Below are positions 1-7,721 of a stretch of 64,000 bases of DNA, one piece after another. The stretch's first letter is position 1. Every line of letters begins with the position of its first letter. Where the stretch lies: positions 124,001 to 188,000 of the forward strand of contig NZ_PVRV01000015.1 of the NCBI RefSeq assembly GCF_003012345.1, written 5' to 3'. Both the position numbers and the translations under genes were made by a program. Below the pieces are notes generated by a model. That model was not told the origin of the DNA and made no database searches. It saw only the letters and a list, made by a program, of their open reading frames with translations. This stretch comes from Phytohalomonas tamaricis. Its GTDB lineage: Bacteria; Pseudomonadota; Gammaproteobacteria; Pseudomonadales; Halomonadaceae.

Positions 1-1
1 G

Positions 2-739
2 ATCTGCGCCCGTGGCGTGGGCTTCGAAGGCATCGATGTGCAGGCCGCTCATGCTCGCGGCATCCAGGTCACCCACGGCCCCGGCACCAACGCCGAGACG
101 GTTGCCGACCATACTCTCGGGCTGGTGCTCGCCGCGCTGCGTGCCATTCCTGCCCGTGACGCCGCCGTCAGGCGCGGCGAGTGGCGCGAGGCGCAGTACG
201 AAGCGCCGGCGCTACATGGCAAGACGCTGGGTCTGCTGGGGATGGGCAACATCGCCCGCGCTGTCGCCCGGCGCGCCCTCTACGGCTTCGACATGCCGGT
301 GATCTACTACAGCCGCCGCCCGAAACCTGAGCTGCCGTACGAGTATGAACACGACGTGCGCCGCGTCGCCGAGCGCTGTGACATTCTGGTATCGACGCTA
401 CCCGGCGGGCCCGAGACGCATCACCTGATCGATGCCGCGCTGATCAAAGCCTTGGGCGCCCACGGCATGCTGGTCAACGTCGGACGCGGCAGCGTGGTCG
501 ATACCCAGGCGCTGATCGAGGCTGTCCGCAATGGACACATCAGTGGCGCCGCGCTCGACGTCGTCGAGGGGGAGCCGGGCGTGCCCGAGGCGCTGAAGAC
601 TGAGCCAAGCATCGTACTGACCCCGCACGTCGCCGGTAAATCACCGCAGGCGCTCGACGCCACCGTCGCGCTGGTGATTAAAAACCTCACGGCGTTCGCC
701 GCCGACGAGCCGCTGGTGACGCCGGTGATGCACACTTAG
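2..739 (+). CDS. D-isomer-specific 2-hydroxyacid dehydrogenase (5' end outside window)
   Basis: NAD(P)-dependent oxidoreductase of the D-2-hydroxyacid dehydrogenase family, acting on a 2-keto/2-hydroxy acid in the cytoplasm. The reading frame is open to the left edge, so the N-terminal part is missing. Visible are the Rossmann loop GLLGMGNIA, the substrate-binding/catalytic Arg in NVGRGSVVD, the catalytic Glu region VVEGEPGVP and the catalytic His in LTPHVAGKS. The order R-E-H is as in the family, so the enzyme should be active. Codon use is strongly GC-rich (46 G/C in the 60 bases 541-600), unlike the AT-richer island that follows. The substrate cannot be told from this; glyoxylate/hydroxypyruvate reductases and phosphoglycerate dehydrogenase relatives look alike. 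Confidence 0.9.
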   Translation: MCARGVGFEGIDVQAAHARGIQVTHGPGTNAETVADHTLGLVLAALRAIPARDAAVRRGEWREAQYEAPALHGKTLGLLGMGNIARAVARRALYGFDMPVIYYSRRPKPELPYEYEHDVRRVAERCDILVSTLPGGPETHHLIDAALIKALGAHGMLVNVGRGSVVDTQALIEAVRNGHISGAALDVVEGEPGVPEALKTEPSIVLTPHVAGKSPQALDATVALVIKNLTAFAADEPLVTPVMHT

Positions 740-756
740 AGCCGCTTTATCCAACC

Positions 757-788
757 GGCCCAAACGCAGCATTAGCTCGTTTGGGGCC
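757..788 (+). terminator. Possible terminator after the 2-hydroxyacid dehydrogenase
   Basis: GGCCCAAACG pairs with CGTTTGGGGCC (one bulged C) across an 11-nt loop, 18 bases after the stop codon. There is only a weak T-rich stretch further on (CCATTTTCG), so termination is not certain. Confidence 0.4.
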
Positions 789-974
789 GATACCATTTTC
801 GTCCTGAGCGCACCACCGGTGCTATGGATCGGTCTTCGCATCACGCCCAATGCCGACGTTGAGCTGCCATGTTCAGCCGGTGATGTTTTTTCGTCAGGCG
901 TTCCTTGGAATATTAGCCAGGAGGAAACATTCACCGGACGTTCAATTCCGAGGTCGAAATCGGCATCATCTTCA

Positions 975-1847
975 TTAATGGCGAGTTGGGGCGGGCCAAA
1001 TATTGACGTTATGAGTAGTCATCTTCTCCAGGATGAATCTTCTCGAATCCTGGGTGTTAGCTGGTCTTACTTCGTCCAATATAACGTCTAGTTCCGGCTT
1101 CAGTCGGGCAATTTTCGCCATGAGAAAATCATAATCGATCAAGCCTTCGCCAACAGGAACGGTCACGACCTTTTTATTCTCGATCGTGAAATCCTTAGCG
1201 TGGACCGCAACTATCCTATCGCCCCAAAGATCGAGCGCTTTACTGAAAATTTCAGCTTGGTTTTCATGGTTTTTGAATGTTAGCAAGTTGACGGGATCAA
1301 ATATCACTTGGAGACAATCAGACTGAACATCTTCAATCAAACGAGACAGTGTCTCAGGGGAGTAGATAGGGTGATTCACGCCAGGCTCTATTCCCACCAT
1401 GACACTAAACTTCTCTGCCTCTTCGACCAGTCTCTTGACGCTGTCGACGACCTCCATGAAAGGCTTTTCCGAGAAGTTCTCTTCAGTGTAAACAATCTCG
1501 CTGTTCACGTTTCCGGTTTCGGTCGCGACGATACTGCTGCCAATATCCCGGCAGAACCGGATATGGTCCTTGAAACGCGCGAGAGCCATGGCGCGGGCGC
1601 CGGCATCTGGATGAATAATATTATCGTAGCAGGCCAATACCGACACTCTGACGTTCCGCTTCGCAAACTCCTGGCCTATTCTGTGGGCAAGTCCTGGATT
1701 CAGCATCCCGGGCCGCCCACCTACGTTGAATGATTTCGCCATTGCCAGTTGAACGGTCTGGAACTCTTCCCTAGACGCTGCATCCGCCAGCGATTCTGGA
1801 GTATCGTCTTTTACGACGAGGTCATGTGCTCGTATGCCGATAGCCAT
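975..1847 (-). CDS. Sugar phosphate isomerase/epimerase-like TIM-barrel protein
   Basis: 290-residue protein of the xylose isomerase-like TIM-barrel superfamily (AP endonuclease 2 fold). Likely metal ligands are Glu154 in GIEPGVNHP, Asp185 in FDPVNLL, His216 in VHAKDF and Glu259 in LDEVRP, the usual E-D-H-E set. The start is supported by AAAAGGA six bases before ATG. It is the last gene of the minus-strand TRAP operon, 89 bases after dctP. Inference: it isomerises or epimerises the sugar acid released by the upstream GH105-like hydrolase. No kduI-like isomerase is seen nearby, so it could fill that step, but the substrate is unknown. Confidence 0.8.
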   Translation of the reverse strand: MAIGIRAHDLVVKDDTPESLADAASREEFQTVQLAMAKSFNVGGRPGMLNPGLAHRIGQEFAKRNVRVSVLACYDNIIHPDAGARAMALARFKDHIRFCRDIGSSIVATETGNVNSEIVYTEENFSEKPFMEVVDSVKRLVEEAEKFSVMVGIEPGVNHPIYSPETLSRLIEDVQSDCLQVIFDPVNLLTFKNHENQAEIFSKALDLWGDRIVAVHAKDFTIENKKVVTVPVGEGLIDYDFLMAKIARLKPELDVILDEVRPANTQDSRRFILEKMTTHNVNIWPAPTRH

Positions 1848-1936
1848 AAGTATCCTTTTTCAGCTGATGTATGCGAACGAAACAGGGCGACGCGGGGTAA
1901 AACACGCCAACCATCATCGATAGCTGGCACATAGCC

Positions 1937-2947
1937 TCAATGGTTGGCAGCCCTGAGATTTTCTATCTCCTGGTAAATTTGATATTGCTCAGGTTTGTTC
2001 TTGAGTCCCTCATACATAGGCTGTACCGCCTCCCGGAACGCGGACTTATCGACGTCATTGATTTTGACATCAAAATTTTCCTGAATCTGGCGCCTGGCCT
2101 CGGCAACGGCAGCGTCCCACTGGGCGATTTCAAGCTGAGTTGACTCTTTTACCGCAGCCATGAGCGCTTGCCGTTGTGAATCCGACATCCGGCTCAAAGT
2201 GTTACTGTTGATAAGAATTATATCGGGAACACGGGTATGGCCATCCAGAGAATAAAAGTTAACTACTTCTCCATGGCGGGCGGTCGTTAGTGCGAACTCA
2301 TTGTTTTCAGCACCATCCAGGATACCTTGCTGCAGAGCCGTATAAATCTCTCCTTGGGACATGACAACAGGCGCCCCACCGAGTAGGCGAATCATGTCGA
2401 CAGCATTCTGGTTCTGCATGACGCGAATCTTCATGCCTTTTAGATCATCCGGTTGCTCGATCGGCCTATCTTCCGTATAGAAGTTGCGCTGCCCTGAATC
2501 GTACCAGCCGACCCCAACAAACCCTTGTTCTCTGGTAGATTGATAAATGTCATCCATTATCTTGTTGTCGTTCATGACGGCGTAGAAATGGTCGACATCT
2601 TCGAACAGGTAAGGCATCGAGAAAACGTCATAAAGTGGTGAGAAACTGCCCATCAACCCGCCTGAAACTTTCGTCATATCGATAGCGCCTGTCTGCAGGA
2701 GCTCAACGAGTTCGCTTTCACCGCCCAGTTGGCTATCGGGGAAATAAGTGACGGTTACAGTGCCATCGGTTTTTTCTTTTACTAGTTCGCCAAATCTGGC
2801 CAGAGCATCTTTGACTGGCTGCGAGTTCTGGGCGTACGCCAGTTTCAAATTGAAATTTTCATCCGCCGATGCGGGTGTCAGGCACAACGCCGCAGAGATC
2901 AGCAGGGTGAAACCGAGGGCTTTAACAGAATGGGTGACTTTGAACAT
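1937..2947 (-). CDS. dctP: TRAP transporter solute-binding protein DctP
   Basis: Periplasmic binding subunit of a tripartite ATP-independent transporter, about 336 residues from the ATG at 2947. That start gives a clear signal peptide (MFKVTHSVKALGF..., cleavage near ASA-DE) and a GGAG about 10 bases upstream; a longer frame reaches 3034 but would bury the signal. Family marks include the GELVELLQTGAIDMTK-type region, the KGMKIRVMQN segment with the ligand-binding Arg, and QGILDGAENNE. It lies 31 bases after the GH105-like gene and works with DctQ and DctM encoded upstream. From context the ligand is probably a uronic acid or an unsaturated disaccharide; this is inference. Confidence 0.92.
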   Translation of the reverse strand: MFKVTHSVKALGFTLLISAALCLTPASADENFNLKLAYAQNSQPVKDALARFGELVKEKTDGTVTVTYFPDSQLGGESELVELLQTGAIDMTKVSGGLMGSFSPLYDVFSMPYLFEDVDHFYAVMNDNKIMDDIYQSTREQGFVGVGWYDSGQRNFYTEDRPIEQPDDLKGMKIRVMQNQNAVDMIRLLGGAPVVMSQGEIYTALQQGILDGAENNEFALTTARHGEVVNFYSLDGHTRVPDIILINSNTLSRMSDSQRQALMAAVKESTQLEIAQWDAAVAEARRQIQENFDVKINDVDKSAFREAVQPMYEGLKNKPEQYQIYQEIENLRAANH

Positions 2948-2978
2948 TGTTATAACGCTCCATCCTAGAAAGAGGGAT

Positions 2979-4118
2979 TTATAAATAGCTACGCAGATAC
3001 TCAGATAGACATAGAATCGCCATTGCCTGCCCATACGGCATCGAGGTCAGAGGGATTTGTTTGTAATAATCGAGCGTCTCGCCCATCGCAGTGCCAAAAG
3101 AGACGTTTTCGAGCTCTCCCGATTCATTGATATTATTCACAACGCCTGCGATGGCCTTCTCGGCAATGCTGCGGTAGCGGTCGTCGATATAACGAAGCCG
3201 GGTAGCCTTGAGAATGCCGTAGGCAAACCCGGCCGTGGCAGAAGACTCCAGATAAGACGTCTCATCATCGAGCAGCGTATGCCATAACCCGGAGTCTGCT
3301 TGGGTGCTCGCGATCATCTCGATCTGAGACGTGAGGGTCTGGACTAGAAAGCGTCTGAAACCGTCCTGCTCAGGGAGATCAAGCAGTTCTAGGAGTTCGG
3401 GTATGGCTACAGTGATCCAGCTATTGCCGCGGGCCCATCGCGCCCCGGCGAAGTTATGGTGGCCATCGAACGTCCAGCCGTGGTACCAAGCTCCAGTACT
3501 TCTATCCATGAGGTACTGAATATGCACAAGGAACTGATATTTCGCCTCCTCGACGAACTCGGGTTTATTCAGTAAGCAACCCATTTTGGCCAGGGGCAAA
3601 ACGCTCATCATTAAGGTGTCATCCCACAGCTCTTGATGATTCTCGTCGTTGTAAACGACGTGCTGTAACCCTCCCCTGTCAGTTCTCGGCATCTCATACA
3701 TGACCCAGTCGCTCCAGCGCTCAAGGTATGGGAGCCACTCCCTGCGCCGATCTTCTTCGTAGCGATAGGCCAGTGTAAGAAAGGGACATACGGTATTGAC
3801 GTTTTTCGTCGCAGGTCGATCAGCAAAGCGGGCAGCGAACCAATTGTCGATGATTGTGCATGCGTGCTCGTCACCTGTCTGTTCGTAATACCGGTAGATA
3901 CCGTACAGGCCGATTCCGTGTGTCCACTCCCAGCCGGCCCAACCCTTGGTATCAATCGTTCTTCCGTCATCAAGATAAAGGAGAAACTCACCACTTTCAT
4001 CGTTGATGGAAACAAGGTTCTCAATGACCTTCTTTATAAGAGAGACCATCTCCGGTCGAGGCAATAGCCTCTCTTCCTGACGCAGCAGAGGGCTATGCTT
4101 TACTGGATAAATATTCAT
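2979..4118 (-). CDS. Glycoside hydrolase family 105/88-type unsaturated uronyl hydrolase
   Basis: 379 residues forming an (alpha/alpha)6 barrel of the YteR/YesR type. These enzymes remove the unsaturated uronic acid left at the non-reducing end of oligosaccharides by polysaccharide lyases, by hydrating the double bond. Visible marks: WAGWEWTHGIGLYG (about 60-73), the catalytic-Asp region ELWDDTLMMSV with Asp166/167, WYHGWTFDG (about 211-219) and the ARWARGNSW block (about 226-234). No signal peptide, so it should act in the cytoplasm on imported oligosaccharide. AAAGG lies 8 bases before the ATG. It sits inside the TRAP operon, 20 bases after dctM and just before dctP, which ties transport to hydrolysis. 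Confidence 0.88.
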   Translation of the reverse strand: MNIYPVKHSPLLRQEERLLPRPEMVSLIKKVIENLVSINDESGEFLLYLDDGRTIDTKGWAGWEWTHGIGLYGIYRYYEQTGDEHACTIIDNWFAARFADRPATKNVNTVCPFLTLAYRYEEDRRREWLPYLERWSDWVMYEMPRTDRGGLQHVVYNDENHQELWDDTLMMSVLPLAKMGCLLNKPEFVEEAKYQFLVHIQYLMDRSTGAWYHGWTFDGHHNFAGARWARGNSWITVAIPELLELLDLPEQDGFRRFLVQTLTSQIEMIASTQADSGLWHTLLDDETSYLESSATAGFAYGILKATRLRYIDDRYRSIAEKAIAGVVNNINESGELENVSFGTAMGETLDYYKQIPLTSMPYGQAMAILCLSEYLRSYL

Positions 4119-4138
4119 AAATCATGCCTTTACTAGTT

Positions 4139-5437
4139 TTAAAGCCCCATTTCTCTTGGCAGAAACAGAGTGATGGAAGGTAGGTAAGTGATAAGCAGAA
4201 GCACGGCGAAGATGACGATATAGAAAGGCATCAGCGGGATGATCAACTTCTCGACCTTTTCCTTTGCAATGCCAGCACCGATAAATAGCCCCGTGCCCAC
4301 CGGCGGTGTGATGGTGCCGATGCTCAAGTTGAACACCATGATGATGCCGAAATGAATAGGATCGATGCCCACCTGCTTCACGATAGGAAGAAGTATCGGC
4401 GTAAAAATAAGGATGGCTGGCCCGATGTCCATAAAGCAGCCCACCACGAGAAGCAGGAAAGTGATAACGAGCAGCACGATGATGGGGTCTTCAGACAAAC
4501 CAAGAATGGCATTAGCGATAACGGCGGGAAGACCGGTAATCGACATGGCAAAGGACATTGCCGAAGAAGCGGCAAGCAGCAACATGATGACACCCGTGGT
4601 CTTGGTTGCCTTGATCAGCGTGCTCCAGAGGGAGGCCCAGCCGATGGTGCGATAGACCACCATAGTTAGGAACAGGGTGTAGAGCACCGAAATGGCGGAA
4701 GCCTCGACGGCGGTGAAGATTCCCATCACGATCCCGCCGATGATGAGAACGACCAGGAACAGGCTGGGGATGGCCTGAAAGATCACTTGGCCGATGGGGA
4801 GCCGATCGAGGTCGATCTTCGTGGTATAACCTTTTGAACGAGCGATGAGATAAGCCACGAACAGACAACCCAGGCCCCACAGCAACCCAGCTACCAGCCC
4901 TCCAGCAAATAATGCGGAAATTGAGGTGCCACCGCTGGCGAGCGCATAGAGAATGAAGGCAGTTGTAGGCGGAATAAGCATCCCTGTCGGTGCAGAAGCG
5001 ATATTAGCTGCTCCTGCGAAAGCTCGGCTATAACCTTCTTTTTCTCCCATGGGGACCATAACTCCCCCGATGGACGTTGATGCTGCGATCGCAGAGCCTG
5101 AGATTGCCCCGAACATCATATTACCCACGATGTTGGTATGGGCCAGAGATCCGGGAATTCGCCCACTCAACAGCTTGGCAAAATTCACTAGCCTAAGCGC
5201 AATACCACCGTCGTTCATGAGGGTGCCGGACAGGATAAAGAAGGGAACTGCTAGCAAGGTGAAGCTGTCGAGCCCCGCAACCATTTTCTGCGCAGTTGTG
5301 AATATGGCTATATCGATAGGCAGTGCAACGATAATAGTCAATATTGATGACACAGCAATACATATACCAATAGGTACGCCAACTATCAGAAGAATGAAGA
5401 AAGAAAGAATAAGAATAAGACTGGCACCTAGAAACAT
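4139..5437 (-). CDS. dctM: TRAP transporter large permease DctM
   Basis: 432-residue, very hydrophobic protein with about 12 membrane segments. It forms the Na+-coupled translocation channel of the TRAP system. Family marks are the N-terminal FLLIVGVPIG segment, FFILSGTLMNDGGIALRLVNFA and the C-terminal TPPVGTGLFIGAGIA motif. It starts three bases after the dctQ stop and is 20 bases ahead of the GH105-like gene. GGAG lies nine bases before the ATG. Base composition is intermediate, between the AT-rich dctQ/porin region and the GC-rich host genes. Confidence 0.95.
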   Translation of the reverse strand: MFLGASLILILSFFILLIVGVPIGICIAVSSILTIIVALPIDIAIFTTAQKMVAGLDSFTLLAVPFFILSGTLMNDGGIALRLVNFAKLLSGRIPGSLAHTNIVGNMMFGAISGSAIAASTSIGGVMVPMGEKEGYSRAFAGAANIASAPTGMLIPPTTAFILYALASGGTSISALFAGGLVAGLLWGLGCLFVAYLIARSKGYTTKIDLDRLPIGQVIFQAIPSLFLVVLIIGGIVMGIFTAVEASAISVLYTLFLTMVVYRTIGWASLWSTLIKATKTTGVIMLLLAASSAMSFAMSITGLPAVIANAILGLSEDPIIVLLVITFLLLVVGCFMDIGPAILIFTPILLPIVKQVGIDPIHFGIIMVFNLSIGTITPPVGTGLFIGAGIAKEKVEKLIIPLMPFYIVIFAVLLLITYLPSITLFLPREMGL

Positions 5438-5440
5438 GTC

Positions 5441-5923
5441 CTAATTCTCCATCTTGGCAGTAGGGCGATATAAAGAATGGCAATTAAGACAGGAGTAAAT
5501 AACGATAATTACGCCAGCCAAGACCAATGGAACGTAAATGATACTTTTGGGTATTTGCAATATCGGATAGAGCTGACTCATGGAATTACTTGTGGCTTTT
5601 CCTCCTCCATATATGAGTACAAAAAAGGAAAAAGCGATAAAAATCACCTCAACGCCAACCGCCAATATGAGCTGCCATTTTTCATTAAGTTTATCCGTCA
5701 GCAGTGTGAGACTTACATGCTCACGCTGACCAACGACATAAGCAATCGAAACAGATGAAAGCCAAATAAGAAGACAACGAAGAATTGCTTCTGTAACGGT
5801 ACTGGGATCGTTAAATATATAGCGACTAGCAACCTGCCAAGTGGATACTATGATCATTAATAAAAACAGAGAACAACAAAAAAATTGCAGGCCTGTATCC
5901 AATATATGACGAATGGCTTTCAT
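5441..5923 (-). CDS. dctQ: TRAP transporter small permease DctQ
   Basis: 160 residues with four predicted membrane segments, the DctQ fold that pairs with DctM. The pattern WQVASRYIFNDPSTVTEAILR in the first third is typical (conserved W-Q-V-x-x-R-Y). First gene of the minus-strand operon dctQ-dctM-GH105-dctP-isomerase. The nearest ribosome-binding candidate (AGAGG) is rather far, about 14 bases, from the ATG, so the start is moderately sure. The gene is AT-rich. Confidence 0.9.
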   Translation of the reverse strand: MKAIRHILDTGLQFFCCSLFLLMIIVSTWQVASRYIFNDPSTVTEAILRCLLIWLSSVSIAYVVGQREHVSLTLLTDKLNEKWQLILAVGVEVIFIAFSFFVLIYGGGKATSNSMSQLYPILQIPKSIIYVPLVLAGVIIVIYSCLNCHSLYRPTAKMEN

Positions 5924-6272
5924 GGCTTATTTCGTGCCTCTCTTGGATAATTTAGCGTTAATCATGGCCGTAATTGCTAACAAATACGCAGCAATATCGA
6001 TGCAATAATTATAAGAACCTACCACTGAAATAATGAGAATAAAACACAGCTTTAATCATACTTTCGCATTGTTTTTCATCACTTTACATCCGGTATTACG
6101 TTTCTATTTTTAGATATACAAGTTAGAAAAAAGATTATTATAAAAATTTATCGCCACCCTTTAAGACCTATAACTTACTTTTTGTGCACCCAGTATTTGC
6201 TCTTAATTTATAATTATTTCTAATATTGATAATCGATTGGCGCTAGCGAACAGCACCAAGCGATATCCACTT
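5924..6272. other. AT-rich intergenic region with the promoter of the TRAP operon
   Basis: 349 bases without a convincing gene, lying upstream of dctQ and downstream of the porin gene, both on the minus strand. The DNA is very AT-rich: 15 G/C in the 60 bases 6121-6180. It must carry the dctQ promoter and perhaps the end of the porin transcript. The stretch CATTGTTTTTCATCA near 6067 resembles one half of a KdgR-type operator, but no good second half was found. Confidence 0.5.
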
Positions 6273-7004
6273 TTAAAATTTATAGATATAGCCAAGTAAC
6301 CAAGAACTATTTCTCTGACCTGGATCCAAGGCCGCCTCATCGCTATTCTTATCTCTAAGAATATAGCCACCGAATAGGCTGCTGGTGTCGCTCGTATCGT
6401 AAAAGGCGATAAACTCGTGCTCCCAATACTTTCGTTCTCCATTACCGAAATCTGGAGAGCTGCTTTCTTGTTTAAAGTGATAATGAGGGTTGTAGAGCAA
6501 CGCCCATTGATCATTTATAGTGTAAGTAGCGAAGATATCGATCCTGCCCACTTCGCTCTTGTTATCGTTGTTTTCATTATTCGTCTCTTTTTCGTACCGG
6601 TACCTAGTCGCCAAGCTCCATCCGTCGCCTTTGTATTCTAATCGCAGGGCGGCCAAAGCACGTGTATTGTTCGAGCGAAACTTTGCGCCTATTTGAGGAG
6701 TAAAAGACCAGCTGTTTTCAGCTCCGAATACATAAGGGGGAAGCGTATAGTTGACAAATGCCTCGTCATGCTTTGGCCATCCACTATCATGATAATCTTC
6801 TTGCCAGTACCAATCCTTCTCAAACATTAGTGATGATTCATCATCAAATAGACGCGTATAGGCCAGCTTTGGCAGTGTCAGAGAATGATCGTTAGTCGTT
6901 TTCTCAAGTTTCATTGTAATCATGTTACTTGCTGAGAAAGCGGGCAAGGAAGTGGTAATTAAGGCCACAGCAAAGGTGCATTTTATAAATCTTATAGCGT
7001 TCAT
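6273..7004 (-). CDS. KdgM-like oligogalacturonate-specific outer-membrane porin
   Basis: 243 residues with a signal peptide (MNAIRFIKCTF..., cleavage near AFSAS) and many alternating aromatic/polar strands, ending in ...LLGYIYKF. The terminal Phe is the outer-membrane assembly signal. Size and strand pattern fit the small monomeric KdgM family, which takes up acidic oligosaccharides; the charged runs (RYRYEKETNNENNDNKSE) would be loops. AAAGGAACA lies eight bases before the ATG. Its place next to a TRAP/GH105-like operon supports a role in oligo-uronide uptake. Family assignment is from overall pattern, so an unrelated small porin is possible. Confidence 0.72.
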   Translation of the reverse strand: MNAIRFIKCTFAVALITTSLPAFSASNMITMKLEKTTNDHSLTLPKLAYTRLFDDESSLMFEKDWYWQEDYHDSGWPKHDEAFVNYTLPPYVFGAENSWSFTPQIGAKFRSNNTRALAALRLEYKGDGWSLATRYRYEKETNNENNDNKSEVGRIDIFATYTINDQWALLYNPHYHFKQESSSPDFGNGERKYWEHEFIAFYDTSDTSSLFGGYILRDKNSDEAALDPGQRNSSWLLGYIYKF

Positions 7005-7057
7005 TGGCGTGTTCCTTTTAGCATTTTGATTATTAATTGGATTACCATTTTTAAAAA

Positions 7058-7077
7058 AATGAATTAACGTTTCAATT
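7058..7077. promoter_or_regulatory. KdgR-like operator candidate upstream of the porin gene
   Basis: AATGAATTAACGTTTCAATT contains TGAA-7-TTCA, matching the outer arms of the known KdgR (IclR family) operator, TGAAA-N5-TTTCA, in pectin-degrading enterobacteria. It lies 54-73 bases upstream of the porin ATG, a normal operator position. It is imperfect and the surrounding DNA is AT-rich, so chance is possible; no KdgR gene is in the window. Confidence 0.3.
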
Positions 7078-7342
7078 ATCCAATAGTAGCAATATGTCGT
7101 TGCAAATTTTAGAAATTATATTTTCATAATGCCAATAAATGCCCATAACACCATTCCCTTATAAAGTGTCATAGCAATCAATTATGTATGGCTTATGGTT
7201 TAAAAAAATCAGTAACTGAAACGCTTTTTTTGAATTATAAACACCCTCATTTTGATTATAGAGAATGTTGAAAATATCCTTGGTTAAACATTCATAAGGG
7301 CAATGAATATCCATCAAGTATCGATATAGGCGGGCTGGCTTT

Positions 7343-7468
7343 TTATGTATTCGTATACACCCATGCCTCATTGAGGCTTTTTTGAATCACTCGACGTTTG
7401 AAATGGTAGGTAGCGCCTTCACTGCGAACGGTATAGGCATGGGCCTGTTTAATCCTGGGTGTGAACAT
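7343..7468 (-). CDS. Small 41-residue ORF with a good ribosome-binding site (uncertain)
   Basis: Frame beginning MFTPRIKQAHAYTVRSEGAT and ending NEAWVYTNT. It has GGAG nine bases before its ATG, which makes it more likely than chance to be translated, and is basic overall. It begins 15 bases after the end of a 60-codon frame on the same strand. Not recognised; it could also be the remnant of a larger gene. Confidence 0.3.
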   Translation of the reverse strand: MFTPRIKQAHAYTVRSEGATYHFKRRVIQKSLNEAWVYTNT

Positions 7469-7561
7469 CGAGTTCAGCTCCTGTCAGAGACCGAGGTGTA
7501 ATACGTGGTAGTACATAGCTACCAGACTCAGTGGGCATCTGACTAATTCGTAATGCGCAGC

Positions 7562-7586
7562 ATTCGATACCCTAAAGGTATCGAAT
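7562..7586. repeat. Perfect 10-bp inverted repeat
   Basis: ATTCGATACC pairs exactly with GGTATCGAAT around the 5-nt loop CTAAA. No T-run follows on either strand, so it is not a classical terminator; it may be an operator, a site at the island boundary or an RNA hairpin. Confidence 0.6.
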
Positions 7587-7721
7587 AAGCGGAAGACCTT
7601 ATCCCATCTGAAACGCTCAATCTCTAAGGCAGCTCCCCAAAACGAAGCTCTAGACCAATGTCTCATGCGGCTATATCTAATGACTTGCCGTTATTAGTCG
7701 CTATCGAACCGCAGACGCCGT

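Larger units (their letters stand above)
7078..7721. other. AT-rich to mixed region without a recognisable gene
   Basis: Together with the porin upstream region this is over 600 bases without a clear gene. It holds two short minus-strand frames (7484-7666, 60 codons; 7343-7468, 41 codons) and a 10-bp hairpin at 7562-7586. Neither peptide resembles a family I know. The area may be the decayed edge of the acquired island, because GC content returns to the host level by about 7722. Confidence 0.4.
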
